From Pseudomonas cavernae (GTDB lineage: Bacteria > Pseudomonadota > Gammaproteobacteria > Pseudomonadales > Pseudomonadaceae), in NCBI RefSeq assembly GCF_003595175.1, contig NZ_CP032419.1, positions 1-64,000 on the forward strand: a stretch of 64,000 nucleotides of DNA, read 5' to 3'. The stretch's first letter is position 1. The number at the start of each line of letters is the position of its first letter. Positions 1-13,089 of this stretch are shown here, piece after piece. The notes under the pieces were generated by a model that did not search any database, was not told the DNA's origin, and saw nothing but the letters and a program-made list of their open reading frames with translations. The translations under genes and the position numbers were made by a program.

Positions 1-1452
1 GTGGAACTTTGGCAGCAGTGCATCGAGCTTTTGCGCGATGAGCTCCCTGCCCAACAATTCAACACTTGGATCCGCCCGTTACAGGTCGAAGCGGCTAGCG
101 ATGAGTTACGCGTCTATGCGCCTAATCGCTTTGTTCTCGATTGGGTCAACGAAAAATATCTGGGCCGTTTGCTCGAGCTGCTCGGCGAACGCAGCCAGGG
201 CTTGGCCCCCGCGCTGTCCCTATTAATAGGTAGCAAACGCAGCGCCGCTGCCGCGCGCAGCCCGGCGCCTACCGCTGCCGTCCCTTCGCCAGCTGCGCTG
301 AGTGCGGCGACGGATATCACCGATGTCGAGTCGTCACGTGCCAGCTTGGATCCCTTGGCGGCGGTCAGTGCCCCGGCTAGCCCGGCGCCACGTACGGAGC
401 GCTCGGTGCAGGTCGAGGGGGCGCTCAAGCACACCAGTTACCTGAATCGCACCTTCACCTTCGAGAACTTCGTCGAGGGCAAGTCCAACCAACTGGCGCG
501 CGCAGCAGCCTGGCAGGTGGCGGATAACCCCAAGCATGGTTACAACCCGCTGTTCCTCTATGGCGGCGTGGGTTTGGGTAAGACTCACCTGATGCACGCG
601 GTGGGTAACCATCTGCTGAAGAAGAATCCGAATGCCAAGGTGGTCTACCTGCATTCCGAGCGTTTTGTCGCCGACATGGTCAAGGCCCTGCAGCTGAACG
701 CGATCAACGAATTCAAGCGTTTCTACCGTTCGGTGGATGCGCTGTTGATCGACGATATTCAGTTCTTCGCCAAGAAGGAGCGCTCGCAGGAGGAGTTCTT
801 CCATACCTTCAATGCGTTGCTCGAGGGCGGCCAGCAGGTGATCCTCACCAGTGACCGTTATCCGAAGGAAATCGAGGGCTTGGAAGAGCGGTTGAAATCG
901 CGCTTCGGCTGGGGGTTGACGGTGGCGGTCGAGCCGCCAGAGTTGGAGACCCGGGTGGCGATCCTGATGAAAAAGGCCGATCAAGCCAAAGTCGATCTAC
1001 CCCATGATGCCGCCTTCTTCATCGCCCAACGCATCCGCTCCAACGTTCGTGAACTGGAAGGCGCGCTGAAGCGGGTCATCGCCCATTCGCACTTCATGGG
1101 CCGCGACATCACCATCGAGCTGATCCGCGAGTCGCTGAAGGATCTGCTGGCGCTGCAGGACAAGCTGGTCAGCGTCGACAATATTCAGCGCACGGTGGCC
1201 GAGTACTACAAGATCAAGATCGCCGATCTGCTCTCCAAGCGGCGGTCGCGTTCGATCGCGCGGCCGCGCCAGGTGGCGATGGCGCTGTCGAAGGAGTTGA
1301 CCAACCATAGCCTGCCGGAGATCGGCGACGCCTTCGGCGGTCGCGATCACACCACGGTATTGCACGCTTGTCGTAAGATTGCTGAGCTTAGAGAATCCGA
1401 CGCGGATATCCGCGAGGACTACAAGAACCTGCTGCGCACCCTGACTACCTGA
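1..1452 (+). CDS. dnaA: Chromosomal replication initiator protein DnaA
   Basis: DnaA is an AAA+ ATPase that binds DnaA boxes at oriC, melts the origin and loads the replicative helicase. The 483-residue protein has the usual order: N-terminal domain I (about 1-80), a long Ala/Pro/Ser-rich linker (about 82-140), the AAA+ core with Walker A GGVGLGKT at 188-195 and Walker B LLIDDIQF, and a C-terminal DNA-binding domain with the signature [15 protein letters not shown]. It starts with GTG at base 1, so its promoter and the origin lie outside the window. dnaN follows after 35 bp, the classic dnaA-dnaN-recF-gyrB order. The long linker fits Pseudomonas DnaA. Identity is certain. Confidence 0.99.
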   Translation: MELWQQCIELLRDELPAQQFNTWIRPLQVEAASDELRVYAPNRFVLDWVNEKYLGRLLELLGERSQGLAPALSLLIGSKRSAAAARSPAPTAAVPSPAALSAATDITDVESSRASLDPLAAVSAPASPAPRTERSVQVEGALKHTSYLNRTFTFENFVEGKSNQLARAAAWQVADNPKHGYNPLFLYGGVGLGKTHLMHAVGNHLLKKNPNAKVVYLHSERFVADMVKALQLNAINEFKRFYRSVDALLIDDIQFFAKKERSQEEFFHTFNALLEGGQQVILTSDRYPKEIEGLEERLKSRFGWGLTVAVEPPELETRVAILMKKADQAKVDLPHDAAFFIAQRIRSNVRELEGALKRVIAHSHFMGRDITIELIRESLKDLLALQDKLVSVDNIQRTVAEYYKIKIADLLSKRRSRSIARPRQVAMALSKELTNHSLPEIGDAFGGRDHTTVLHACRKIAELRESDADIREDYKNLLRTLTT

Positions 1453-1487
1453 TATCCAACGCAGCCCATGAGGCAAGGGACTAGACC

Positions 1488-2591
1488 ATGCAATTCACCA
1501 TTCAACGCGAAGCCTTGTTGAAACCCCTGCAACTGGTCGCTGGCGTCGTCGAACGTCGCCAGACCTTGCCGGTGCTATCCAACGTCTTGCTGGTGGTCGA
1601 TGGCCAGCAGTTGTCGCTGACGGGGACTGACCTGGAAGTCGAGCTGGTGGGGCGCGTGACACTCGAGGAGCCGGCCCAGCCGGGCGAAATCACCGTGCCG
1701 GCGCGTAAGCTGATGGATATCTGCAAAAGCCTGCCCAACGATGCGCTGATCGATATCAAGGTCGATGAGCAGAAACTCATCGTCAAGGCTGGCCGTAGTC
1801 GCTTTACCCTTTCCACTCTGCCGGCCAATGATTTCCCCAGCGTCGAGGAAGGCCCGGGCTCGCTGACCTTCACCCTCGGGCAAAGCAAACTGCGCCGGTT
1901 GATCGAGCGCACCAGTTTCGCCATGGCCCAGCAGGATGTGCGTTATTACCTCAATGGCATGCTCCTCGAGGTGCAAACCGGCGTGCTGCGCGCGGTGGCC
2001 ACTGACGGTCACCGGTTGGCCATGTGTTCGATGGAGGCCGGTATCGAGCATGCCGACCGCCATCAGGTGATCGTGCCACGCAAGGGCATTTTGGAACTGG
2101 CCCGCTTGCTGACCGAACAGGATGGCAGTGTCAGCATCGTCCTCGGTCAGCACCATATCCGTGCCACCACTGGCGAGTTCACCTTCACCTCGAAGCTGGT
2201 GGACGGCAAGTTCCCCGATTACGAACGCGTGCTGCCGCGCGGGGGCGACAAGCTGGTGGTTGGAGATCGCCAGGTACTGCGCGAAGCCTTCAGCCGCACG
2301 GCGATTCTGTCCAACGAAAAATACCGGGGCATCCGCCTGCAGTTGGCTGCGGGTCAGCTGAAGATCCAGGCCAACAACCCTGAGCAGGAGGAAGCCGAAG
2401 AGGAAGTGGCGGTCGATTACACGGGCAGTGGTCTGGAGATCGGTTTCAACGTCAGTTATCTGCTCGATGTCCTGGGGGTAATGGCGACCGAACAGGTACG
2501 ATTGATTCTCTCCGACTCCAACAGCAGCGCGCTGCTGCAGGAAGCTGATAACGACGACTCGGCCTACGTTGTCATGCCGATGCGCTTGTAA
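1488..2591 (+). CDS. dnaN: DNA polymerase III subunit beta (sliding clamp)
   Basis: DnaN is the ring-shaped processivity clamp of DNA polymerase III; it slides on DNA and docks the polymerase, ligase, MutS and Hda. The 367-residue length is exactly that of Pseudomonas clamps. The start MQFTIQREALLKPLQ and the end VVMPMRL are typical, and the C-terminal MPMRL forms part of the hydrophobic ligand-binding cleft. The three-domain architecture is continuous with no frame breaks. It lies 35 bp after dnaA and 21 bp before recF, so it is probably co-transcribed with both. The ATG is preceded by a purine-rich AGGCAAGGGA stretch. Confidence 0.99.
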   Translation: MQFTIQREALLKPLQLVAGVVERRQTLPVLSNVLLVVDGQQLSLTGTDLEVELVGRVTLEEPAQPGEITVPARKLMDICKSLPNDALIDIKVDEQKLIVKAGRSRFTLSTLPANDFPSVEEGPGSLTFTLGQSKLRRLIERTSFAMAQQDVRYYLNGMLLEVQTGVLRAVATDGHRLAMCSMEAGIEHADRHQVIVPRKGILELARLLTEQDGSVSIVLGQHHIRATTGEFTFTSKLVDGKFPDYERVLPRGGDKLVVGDRQVLREAFSRTAILSNEKYRGIRLQLAAGQLKIQANNPEQEEAEEEVAVDYTGSGLEIGFNVSYLLDVLGVMATEQVRLILSDSNSSALLQEADNDDSAYVVMPMRL

Positions 2592-2612
2592 CTCGGAATC
2601 CTAGCCGCCTCA

Positions 2613-6130
<3,518 letters not shown>

Positions 6131-6153
6131 TTGCTTGCTGTTTCCAGCCGCAG

Positions 6154-6191
6154 CCAATAAAAAACCCCGGGAAACCGGGGTTTTTTATTGG
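6154..6191. terminator. Bidirectional Rho-independent terminator between gyrB and plsC
   Basis: A perfect 17-bp inverted repeat (CCAATAAAAAACCCCGG, loop GAAA, and its complement) lies between two convergent genes. The A-run on one side and T-run on the other give a U-tract in both transcription directions, so it can end both the gyrB and the plsC transcripts. Confidence 0.93.
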
Positions 6192-6216
6192 CTCTTTAAG
6201 CGCTCCTGAAGGCTTC

Positions 6217-6987
6217 TCAGGCGGCGCTGGAACTGTCCGCCACAGTCTGTGGGGCGACGCCGGAGAGCTGTTGCTGCGCCTGGCTGACCCAGGCGAAGGC
6301 GCGCTCATTCAGTTCGGCGATGGCACGCGGGCCCTCGCCTTCGGCGTACATCGGTGGGCCGATGATCACCTGGATGGTGCCTGGGCGCTTGCCCCAGCCG
6401 TGCTTCGGCCAGAACTCGCCGGCGTTGTGAGCGATCGGCAGCACCGGCAGGCCGGCATTCACCGCCAGCGCGGTGCCGCCGCGCGAGAACTTGCCGAGCT
6501 GACCCGGAGGCAGCCGCGTGCCTTCCGGGAAGATCAGCACCCAGCAGCCTTGCAGCAGGAGTTCATGGCCCTTCTGTGCCACCTGCTTGAGGGCGGCCTT
6601 GGGGTTGTTGCGGTCGATGGCGATTGGCTTGAGCATGGCCATCGCCCAGCCAAAGAACGGCACATACAGCAGCTCGCGTTTGAGCACCTGGCTGAGTGGC
6701 TCGAAGTAGCTGGAGAGGAAGAAGGTCTCCCAGGTGCTCTGGTGGTTAGCGAGGATCACGCACGGCTGCTTGGGCACGTTCTCGGCCCCGCTGACCTGAT
6801 AGTGCAGGCCCAGCACAGTGCTCGACAGGCCCACGGCGAAGCGGCACCAGAGCACGTTGATGAAGTGGTAGCGGGCGCGGAAGGATAGGAAGGGCGCGAC
6901 GAAAAAGCTCAGCGTGCACCAGAGCAAGGCGCTGGACGACAGCAGCAGGTAGAAGAGAAGGGTTCTGAAGGCCTGCACTGTCGACAT
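6217..6987 (-). CDS. plsC: 1-acyl-sn-glycerol-3-phosphate acyltransferase
   Basis: This enzyme acylates lysophosphatidic acid at sn-2 to give phosphatidic acid, the precursor of membrane phospholipids. The 256-residue protein starts at MSTVQAFRTLL, with a hydrophobic N-terminal anchor (about 9-35). It carries the acyltransferase motifs NHQSTWE (an HX4E version of the usual HX4D) and FPEGTR. The upstream in-frame methionines would add a non-conserved extension overlapping gmhB, so I chose the ATG 7 bp after gmhB. It corresponds in position to lptA (PA0005) of P. aeruginosa. It is probably in an operon with gmhB and glyQS. Confidence 0.93.
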   Translation of the reverse strand: MSTVQAFRTLLFYLLLSSSALLWCTLSFFVAPFLSFRARYHFINVLWCRFAVGLSSTVLGLHYQVSGAENVPKQPCVILANHQSTWETFFLSSYFEPLSQVLKRELLYVPFFGWAMAMLKPIAIDRNNPKAALKQVAQKGHELLLQGCWVLIFPEGTRLPPGQLGKFSRGGTALAVNAGLPVLPIAHNAGEFWPKHGWGKRPGTIQVIIGPPMYAEGEGPRAIAELNERAFAWVSQAQQQLSGVAPQTVADSSSAA

Positions 6988-6994
6988 GTGAGCG

Positions 6995-7534
6995 TTATTC
7001 CTGTTGGAGAAGGTGGTCGGCGACGGCCGCCAGATCATCAAATAGCAAGGTTCCGGCCGGCAAGCCTTGCGCCAGGGTGCGTTCGCCTTTGCCGGTTTTC
7101 ACCAATATCGGCTGACAGTCGACGGCCAGGGCCGCCTCCAGGTCACCGCTGCTGTCGCCGACGAACCAGACGCCGGCCAGATCCGCTGCGTAGTGCTCGG
7201 CGATCTGCTTGAGCATGCCCGGATGGGGCTTGCGACAGTCGCAGCCATCGTCCGGGCCGTGCGGGCAATGCACGATCAGGCCGACTTCACCGCCCTGCTC
7301 CGCCACCAGTTGGCGCAGGTGAGCATGCATGGCCTCGAGGGTGGCCAGATCGTAATAGCCGCGGGCCAGGCCGGACTGGTTAGTGGCTACCGCGACGGTC
7401 CAGCCGGCCCTGGACAGGCGGGCGATGGCGGCGATGGCGCCGGGAACGGGGATCCATTCGGCCAGCGATTTGATGTAAGCGTCGGAGTCCTGGTTGATGA
7501 CGCCGTCGCGGTCGAGAATCAGTAGTTTGTTCAT
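6995..7534 (-). CDS. gmhB: D-glycero-beta-D-manno-heptose 1,7-bisphosphate 7-phosphatase
   Basis: GmhB removes the 7-phosphate of heptose bisphosphate during synthesis of ADP-heptose for the lipopolysaccharide inner core. The 179-residue HAD phosphatase has the nucleophile motif DRDGVIN near residue 8, the ATNQSG motif, a zinc-binding loop with HCPHGPDDGCDC, and the late acidic motif VGDSSGD. It lies 7 bp upstream of plsC and 52 bp downstream of glyS on the same strand, the order known from Pseudomonas. Confidence 0.95.
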   Translation of the reverse strand: MNKLLILDRDGVINQDSDAYIKSLAEWIPVPGAIAAIARLSRAGWTVAVATNQSGLARGYYDLATLEAMHAHLRQLVAEQGGEVGLIVHCPHGPDDGCDCRKPHPGMLKQIAEHYAADLAGVWFVGDSSGDLEAALAVDCQPILVKTGKGERTLAQGLPAGTLLFDDLAAVADHLLQQE

Positions 7535-7586
7535 ACACCATCACAAGCAGGGCGGACCCACCGCTGAGCGGCGGCCCGCCTCACCA

Positions 7587-9641
7587 TCAGCCCAGCACGG
7601 AGATATCGGCGACGCCGAGGAACAGCCCGCGCAGCTTGGCCAGCAGCGCATAGCGGTTGGCGCGCACGTCGGCGTTCTCGGCGTTGACCAGCACCGCCTC
7701 GAAGAAGCTGTCGACCGGCTCGCGCAGGGCCGCCAGGCGGGCCAGGGCGGCGCTGTACTGCCGGGCCTGGGCCAGCGGTTGCACGGCTTGATCGGCCTGT
7801 TGGATCGCGGCGTACAGGGAGAACTCGTTGGGGCTGTCGAAGTAGTGCGCTTGCACCGCCTCGGCGACGCTGCCCTCGGCCTTGCTCAGCAGGTTCGACA
7901 CGCGCTTGTTCGCGGCGGCCAGCGCTTCGGCCTCGGGCAGCTTGCGGAAGGCCTGCACGGCCTGCACGCGCTGATCGAAGTCCAGCGGCGAGCCGGGGTT
8001 GACCGCGCGCACCGCCTGATAGGCGGCGACGTCGACGCCCTCGTCCTCGTAGCGCGCGCGCAGGCGGTCGAAGACGAAGTCCTGCACCTGGGCGGCCAGG
8101 CCATCGGCCTTGACCTTGGCGCCGAACTGCTGGATGGCGAAGGCGATAGTGGCCGGGATGTCCAGGTCCAGCTGCTTCTCGATGAGGATGCGCAGCACGC
8201 CGAGGGCGGCGCGGCGCAGGGCGTAGGGGTCCTTGCTGCCGGTGGGCAGCATGCCTATGCCGAAGATGCCGACCAGGGTGTCGAGCTTGTCGGCGATCGC
8301 CACCGCCGCGCCGGTCAGGGTGCTCGGCAGTTCGGCGCCGGCGCCACGCGGCATGTACTGCTCGGTGAGGGCCAGAGCGACGTCTTCGGCCTCGCCGTCA
8401 TGCAGCGCGTAGTAGTAGCCGGCAACGCCCTGCATCTCGGGGAACTCGCCGACCATTTCGGTGGCCAGGTCGCACTTGGACAGCAGACCGGCACGCGCGG
8501 CGCGCGCGGCGTCGCCGCCGATGCGTTGGGCGATGAAGGCGGCGAGTCGGGAGACCCGCTCGGCCTTGTCGAACACACTGCCGAGCTGGGCCTGGAACAC
8601 CACGTTGGCCAGGCGCTGGTTGAAGCTTTCCAGCTTCTGCTTCTTGTCCTGCTTGAAGAAGAACTCGGCGTCGGTGAGGCGCGGGCGCACCACCTTCTCG
8701 TTGCCGGCGACGATCTGCGCCGGGTCCTTGCTCACCAGGTTGGCGACGGTGATAAAGCGCGGCAGCAGCTTGCCGTCGGCATCCAGCAGGCAGAAGTACT
8801 TCTGGTTGTCCTGCATGGTGGTGATCAGCGCTTCCTGCGGCACGGCGAGGAAACGTTCCTCGAAGCTGCACACCAGCGGAACCGGCCATTCGACCAGCGC
8901 GGTGACTTCATCCAGCAGCGCCGGCGGGACTATGGCGCTGCCCTGCTGCTCGGTGGCCAGTGCGGCAACGCGCTGTTCGATCAGCGCGCGGCGCTCGGCG
9001 AAGTCGGCCAGCACGTGGGCGCTGCGCAGGTCTTCCAGGTAAGTGCTCGGCTTGGAGATGCGCACCTGATCCGGGTTGTGGAAGCGGTGGCCGCGCGACT
9101 CGCGACCGGCTTTCTGGGCGAGGATGGTGCAGTCGATCACCTCGTCGCCGAACAGCATGACCAGCCACTGGGTCGGGCGCACGAATTCGTCGCGGCGCGC
9201 GGCCCAGCGCATGCGCTTGGGAATCGGCAGCTCGTTCAACGAGGTGGTGACTATGCCTGGCAGCAGGCTCGCAGCCGGCTGGCCGGGGATGCTCTGGCTG
9301 AACTTCAGTTTCGCCCCGCTGCGGTCGATCTGCGCCAGCTCGACGCCGCACTTCTTGGCGAAGCCGAGGGCGGCCTGGGTCGGATTACCGTCGGCGTCGA
9401 AGGCGGCCTGCACCGGCGGGCCGTCGAGGTTGAGGCTGCGGTCCGGCTGCTGGGTCGCCAGCTGCTCGACCAGCACGGCCAGACGCCGCGGTGCGGCAAA
9501 CACCTGGGCCGTGGCGTAGTTCAGGCCGGCGGCCTTGAGGCCCTTCTCGATGCCGGAAAGAAAGGCTTCGCCGAGGCTCTTCAGCGCTTTGGGTGGCAGT
9601 TCTTCGGTACCCAGTTCGACGAGAAAATCTTGTGCACTCAT
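7587..9641 (-). CDS. glyS: Glycine--tRNA ligase beta subunit
   Basis: This is the tRNA-recognising beta subunit of the alpha2-beta2 bacterial glycyl-tRNA synthetase. The 684-residue length is standard for the family. The start [20 protein letters not shown] is characteristic, and the C-terminal part carries the anticodon-binding DALR-like region. It overlaps glyQ by 4 bp (ATGA), so the two subunits are translationally coupled in the stoichiometric complex. A very long open frame on the opposite strand is an artefact of its high GC. Confidence 0.98.
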   Translation of the reverse strand: MSAQDFLVELGTEELPPKALKSLGEAFLSGIEKGLKAAGLNYATAQVFAAPRRLAVLVEQLATQQPDRSLNLDGPPVQAAFDADGNPTQAALGFAKKCGVELAQIDRSGAKLKFSQSIPGQPAASLLPGIVTTSLNELPIPKRMRWAARRDEFVRPTQWLVMLFGDEVIDCTILAQKAGRESRGHRFHNPDQVRISKPSTYLEDLRSAHVLADFAERRALIEQRVAALATEQQGSAIVPPALLDEVTALVEWPVPLVCSFEERFLAVPQEALITTMQDNQKYFCLLDADGKLLPRFITVANLVSKDPAQIVAGNEKVVRPRLTDAEFFFKQDKKQKLESFNQRLANVVFQAQLGSVFDKAERVSRLAAFIAQRIGGDAARAARAGLLSKCDLATEMVGEFPEMQGVAGYYYALHDGEAEDVALALTEQYMPRGAGAELPSTLTGAAVAIADKLDTLVGIFGIGMLPTGSKDPYALRRAALGVLRILIEKQLDLDIPATIAFAIQQFGAKVKADGLAAQVQDFVFDRLRARYEDEGVDVAAYQAVRAVNPGSPLDFDQRVQAVQAFRKLPEAEALAAANKRVSNLLSKAEGSVAEAVQAHYFDSPNEFSLYAAIQQADQAVQPLAQARQYSAALARLAALREPVDSFFEAVLVNAENADVRANRYALLAKLRGLFLGVADISVLG

Positions 9642-10585
9642 TCCGCGGCCTCCAGCTTGGCCAGTACTTCATCGCGTAGTTCGGGGGTGGCCATCGGGAA
9701 GCCGAGCTTGGCGCGCGCGTTCAGGTAGCTCTGCGCCACCGCCCTCGCCAGCGTTCTGACGCGCAGGATATATTGCTGGCGCGCGGTCACCGAGATGGCG
9801 CGGCGGGCGTCCAGCAGGTTGAAGGTGTGCGAGGCCTTGAGGACCATTTCGTAGGTCGGCAGCGGCAGTTCCAGTTCGATCAGGCGATTGGCCTCGGACT
9901 CGTAGAAGTCGAACAGCTCGAACAGCTTGGCGACGTTGGCGTGCTCGAAGTTGTAGGTCGACTGCTCCACCTCGTTCTGGTGGAACACGTCGCCATAGGT
10001 CACGGTGCCGAACGGGCCGTCGGTCCACACCAGGTCGTACACCGAGTCGACGCCCTGCAGGTACATGGCCAGGCGTTCGAGGCCGTAGGTGATCTCGCCG
10101 GTCACCGGATAGCACTCGATGCCGCCGACCTGCTGGAAGTAGGTGAACTGGGTGACTTCCATGCCGTTCAGCCAGACTTCCCAGCCCAGACCCCAGGCGC
10201 CGAGGGTCGGCGATTCCCAGTTGTCTTCGACGAAGCGGATGTCGTGCACCAGCGGGTCGAGGCCGATGGCCTTCAGCGAGCCGAGATACAGCTCCTGGAA
10301 GTTCTCCGGGTTGGGCTTCAACACCACCTGGAACTGGTAGTAATGCTGCAGGCGGTTGGGGTTCTCGCCATAGCGGCCGTCAGCCGGGCGGCGGCTCGGT
10401 TGCACGTAGGCGGCGTTCCAGTTTTCCGGGCCGATGGCACGCAGGAAGGTGGCGGTGTGGAAAGTGCCGGCGCCGACTTCCATATCGTACGGCTGCAATA
10501 CCACGCAGCCCTGCTCGGCCCAGTACTGCTGCAGGGCGAGGATCAAATCTTGGAAGGTGCGCACGGCAGGCGTAGTCTGGCTCAC
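9638..10585 (-). CDS. glyQ: Glycine--tRNA ligase alpha subunit
   Basis: This is the catalytic class II alpha subunit that activates glycine and charges tRNA-Gly together with GlyS. The 315-residue protein starts [20 protein letters not shown] and contains the family hallmarks [21 protein letters not shown] and [17 protein letters not shown] (shown in part). It is the first gene of a minus-strand operon glyQ-glyS-gmhB-plsC. An 83-bp gap separates it from the divergent tag gene and must hold both promoters. Confidence 0.98.
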   Translation of the reverse strand: MSQTTPAVRTFQDLILALQQYWAEQGCVVLQPYDMEVGAGTFHTATFLRAIGPENWNAAYVQPSRRPADGRYGENPNRLQHYYQFQVVLKPNPENFQELYLGSLKAIGLDPLVHDIRFVEDNWESPTLGAWGLGWEVWLNGMEVTQFTYFQQVGGIECYPVTGEITYGLERLAMYLQGVDSVYDLVWTDGPFGTVTYGDVFHQNEVEQSTYNFEHANVAKLFELFDFYESEANRLIELELPLPTYEMVLKASHTFNLLDARRAISVTARQQYILRVRTLARAVAQSYLNARAKLGFPMATPELRDEVLAKLEAAE

Positions 10586-10668
10586 GAAATTTCACCTGTA
10601 CTGAGGCTGCGACAGAAAGGCCGCGAGTATACCCCAATCCGTCTCCCCTCCACTGCCCTGGAAGGCTT

Positions 10669-11223
10669 ATGCCACGCTGCTTCTGGTGTACCGACGATCC
10701 CCTGTACATGGCTTACCACGACGACGAATGGGGCGTGCCGTTGCGCGACCCACAGGGCCTGTTCGAGCTGTTGCTGCTCGAGGGTTTTCAGGCCGGGCTG
10801 TCGTGGCTGACGGTGCTGAAGAAGCGCGAACGCTACCGCCAGGTGCTGTTCGGCTTCGACGTGCAACGCCTGGCGCAGATGAGCGACGCCGAGATCGAGG
10901 CACTGATGCAGGATCCGGGGATCATCCGCAACCGCCTCAAGCTCAAGGCCGCGCGGCAGAACGCCCAGGCCTGGCAGCGTCTGGACGATCCGGTCGGCTG
11001 GCTGTGGTCGTTCGTCGGCGATCAGCCGAAGATCAATCGCTTCAGCGGTCGCGGCGATGTGCCGGCGGTGACGCCCGAGGCCGAGGCGATGAGCAAGGCG
11101 CTGAAGAAGGCCGGCTTCACCTTCGTCGGGCCGACCATCTGCTACGCCTTCATGCAGGCCAGCGGGATGGTCATGGACCACTCCCGCGACTGTGATCGGC
11201 ATGCGGAGTTGGGTGGGGCGTAG
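10669..11223 (+). CDS. tag: DNA-3-methyladenine glycosylase I
   Basis: Tag is a base-excision repair glycosylase that removes 3-methyladenine from alkylated DNA. The 184-residue protein shows the typical N-terminus MPRCFWCTDDPLYMAYHDDEWG. Its zinc ligands are placed as in the family: Cys4 and His17 at the N-terminus, and a His and Cys in DHSRDCDRH near the C-terminus. The ELLLLEGFQAGLSW segment holds the catalytic Glu. The gene is divergent from glyQ. Its TAG stop codon is the first triplet of a downstream palindromic repeat. Confidence 0.97.
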   Translation: MPRCFWCTDDPLYMAYHDDEWGVPLRDPQGLFELLLLEGFQAGLSWLTVLKKRERYRQVLFGFDVQRLAQMSDAEIEALMQDPGIIRNRLKLKAARQNAQAWQRLDDPVGWLWSFVGDQPKINRFSGRGDVPAVTPEAEAMSKALKKAGFTFVGPTICYAFMQASGMVMDHSRDCDRHAELGGA

Positions 11224-11326
11224 GTTGGCGCTGAGCGCAGAAAGTAGGATGGGTTGAGCGTAGCGATACCCATCGCGGAGCCGAACTAGCGCACGTTGGG
11301 TATCGCTGCGCTCAACGCCAACCTAC
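11220..11326. repeat. Palindromic intergenic repeat (GTAGGNTGGG family), nested copy
   Basis: Outer arms GTAGGTTGGCG and CGCCAACCTAC face each other. Inside the left arm lies the start of a second, related unit (GTAGGATGGGTTGAGCG), and the right half carries GGGTATCGCTGCGCTCAACG. The copy therefore looks like two subfamilies nested or recombined. The left end overlaps the tag stop codon. Related copies are at 20261, 29471, 34322 and 40186. Confidence 0.85.
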
Positions 11327-11382
11327 AAGAGCGTCCTGCGCGGCGGTTACAATGCCGGCCTCGCAAATTTCTGGAGCTGCCT

Positions 11383-12270
11383 GTGGAAAAGTTCAAAGGC
11401 GCCTTGGTGGTCGGCTTTCTGCGTTTGTTCGCCCTGTTGCCCTGGCGTGCGGTGCAGGCCGTTGGCGCGGCGATCGGCTGGCTGATGTGGAAGCTGCCCA
11501 ATGGTTCGCGCCAGGTGGCGAGCATCAATCTGGCCAAGTGTTTTCCCGAGCTGGACGCCGGCGCCCACGACCGCCTGCTGCGCCGCACCTTGATGGACAC
11601 CGGGCGCACCATCACCGAAAGCGCCTGCGCCTGGATCTGGCCGGCGCAGAAGTCGATTGACCTGATCCGCGAGGTCGAGGGCCTGGACGTGCTGCACGCG
11701 GCGCTGACCAGCGGCAAGGGCGTGGTCGGCATCACCAGCCACCTGGGCAACTGGGAGGTGCTCAACCACTACTACTGCAGCCAGTGCAAACCGGTGATCT
11801 TCTACCGCCCGCCGAAGCTCAAGGCGGTCGACGAACTGCTGCAGAAGCAGCGCGTGCAGCTCGGCAACCGTGTCGCGCCATCGACCAAGGAAGGCATCCT
11901 CAGCGTCATCAAGGAGGTGCGCAAAGGCGGCGCGGTGGGCATTCCCGCCGACCCCGAGCCGAGCCTGTCGGCCGGCTTCTTCGTGCCCTTCTGCGCGGTA
12001 CAGGCGCTGACCAGCAAGTTCGTCGCCGGCATGCTCGGCGGTGGCAAGGCGACCGGCGTATTCATCCATGCCCTGCGCCTGGACGACGGTTCCGGCTTCA
12101 AGGTGATCTTCGAGGCGGTGCCGGAGGCGATGTACAGCCCCGACGCACAAACCTCGGTGGCGGCCATGAGCCAGGTGGTGGAGCGTTATGTGCGTACTTA
12201 CCCGAGCCAGTACATGTGGACCATGAAGCGCTTCAAGAAGCGCCCCGAGGGTGAAACCCGCTGGTATTGA
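11383..12270 (+). CDS. Lipid A biosynthesis lauroyltransferase (LpxL/HtrB family)
   Basis: It probably transfers a secondary acyl chain from acyl-ACP to a lipid A precursor at the inner membrane. The 295-residue protein has an N-terminal membrane anchor (ALVVGFLRLFALLPW) and the LABLAT motif SHLGNWE (HX4E catalytic dyad), plus IPADPEPS further on. The GTG start (VEKFKGALVV) is preceded by GGAG at good spacing. Longer readings would run into the palindromic repeat. Its position matches PA0011 (htrB1 in my memory). Which acyl chain it transfers cannot be read from sequence. A terminator follows directly. Confidence 0.9.
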   Translation: MEKFKGALVVGFLRLFALLPWRAVQAVGAAIGWLMWKLPNGSRQVASINLAKCFPELDAGAHDRLLRRTLMDTGRTITESACAWIWPAQKSIDLIREVEGLDVLHAALTSGKGVVGITSHLGNWEVLNHYYCSQCKPVIFYRPPKLKAVDELLQKQRVQLGNRVAPSTKEGILSVIKEVRKGGAVGIPADPEPSLSAGFFVPFCAVQALTSKFVAGMLGGGKATGVFIHALRLDDGSGFKVIFEAVPEAMYSPDAQTSVAAMSQVVERYVRTYPSQYMWTMKRFKKRPEGETRWY

Positions 12271-12273
12271 GCC

Positions 12274-12297
12274 AAGGCGCCGCGAGGCGCCTTTTTG
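12274..12297 (+). terminator. Rho-independent terminator after the lipid A acyltransferase
   Basis: Stem AAGGCGCC / GGCGCCTT with loop GCGA is followed by a T-run, starting 3 bp after the stop codon. Confidence 0.9.
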
Positions 12298-12366
12298 TTG
12301 CCCGCGGCTGGGCGAAGGCGCGGATTTGCGTTATTAAATGGCCCTCACCCTCAGCACGGTAAAGTC

Positions 12367-12654
12367 ATGGCCAATCAGCGTCAGTACCCGCGCACGCCGC
12401 TGAAGTGCCGGATCAAGATCTGCCACCCGAGCTTCGGCGAACTGATCGCCCAGACTCGCGATCTGTCCGACGGCGGGGTCTACATCAAACACGCCGATCT
12501 GCTCGCCCTGCCCCCGGGTACCCTGGTCAGCGGCCAGGTCCAGGATTTGCCGATCGCTGCGCCTATCCTGCAGATGCGGGTCATGCGCGCGGATGGCGAG
12601 GGCGTCGGCTTGCGCTTCTGCGCCGAGGATGACGAGCGCCAAGCCGCCGAGTGA
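12367..12654 (+). CDS. PilZ domain protein (c-di-GMP binding)
   Basis: This is a 95-residue stand-alone PilZ domain, a cyclic-di-GMP sensor fold. Both ligand motifs are visible: RQYPR (RxxxR) at residues 4-8 and DLSDGG (D/NxSxxG) near residue 36. The ATG (MANQRQYPRTPLK) was chosen because conservation begins here; an in-frame extension would cover the terminator upstream. The partner or target is unknown. The gene converges on the TPR gene with no base between the two stop codons. Position equals PA0012 in P. aeruginosa. Confidence 0.9.
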   Translation: MANQRQYPRTPLKCRIKICHPSFGELIAQTRDLSDGGVYIKHADLLALPPGTLVSGQVQDLPIAAPILQMRVMRADGEGVGLRFCAEDDERQAAE

Positions 12655-12975
12655 TCAGCCCGCCGGTCGAGGCTTGTCGAGTTTTTTCAAGAACACCGTC
12701 ATTTCTTTCTCCGCCTGCTTGTCGCCATGCGCCTGGGCGGCCGCCAGCCCCTGCTCCCAGGCCTGGCGCGCACCCGCCAGGTCGCCCTGGCCCTGGCGCG
12801 CCTTGCCAAGCAGCTTCCAGGCCGCCGAATACTTCGGGTCGAACGCCACGCAGGCTTGCAGGTGCTCGGCGGCGCGGCCGTAGTCGTGCAGGTCCAGATA
12901 GCCCTTGCCCAGGCCGAAGCGCAGCAGGGCGTTGTCCACCCCCTTGGCCAGCATCTTTTCCAACCCTTCGAGCAT
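12655..12975 (-). CDS. Small tetratricopeptide-repeat protein
   Basis: The 106-residue protein starts MLEGLEKMLAKGVDNALLRF and contains about two TPR units (ALLRFGLGKGYLDLHDYGRA and the following LGKARQGQGDLAGARQAWEQ), which mediate protein-protein contacts. The start is supported by GAGGAAA 4-5 bases upstream on the minus strand. A longer reading would include an upstream palindromic repeat. No signal peptide was seen, so it is likely cytoplasmic. Its function is not known. It corresponds to a conserved Pseudomonas hypothetical gene in the same position. Confidence 0.82.
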   Translation of the reverse strand: MLEGLEKMLAKGVDNALLRFGLGKGYLDLHDYGRAAEHLQACVAFDPKYSAAWKLLGKARQGQGDLAGARQAWEQGLAAAQAHGDKQAEKEMTVFLKKLDKPRPAG

Positions 12976-13002
12976 GCTGATTTCCTCGATGCCAATGCAT
13001 TC

Positions 13003-13074
13003 GTAGGGTGGATCACGCTTCATCGATCCACCGAGCCGAGTCTGGTGGATGTAAAAAGCGACATCCACCCTAGG
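13003..13074. repeat. Palindromic repeat (GTAGGGTGGAT family)
   Basis: Arms GTAGGGTGGAT and ATCCACCCTAGGG face each other, with inner hairpins (GGTGGATG...CATCCACC). It separates the TPR gene from trkA and is related to the short unit at 34274. Confidence 0.75.
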
Positions 13075-13089
13075 GCTACAGACGATGCG

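Noticed and set aside
7494..9728. A 744-codon open frame on the plus strand
   Set aside because: It is antisense to glyS, which is certain; the translation is low complexity (Gly, Ala, Val, Gln, His) and results from high GC at codon third positions.
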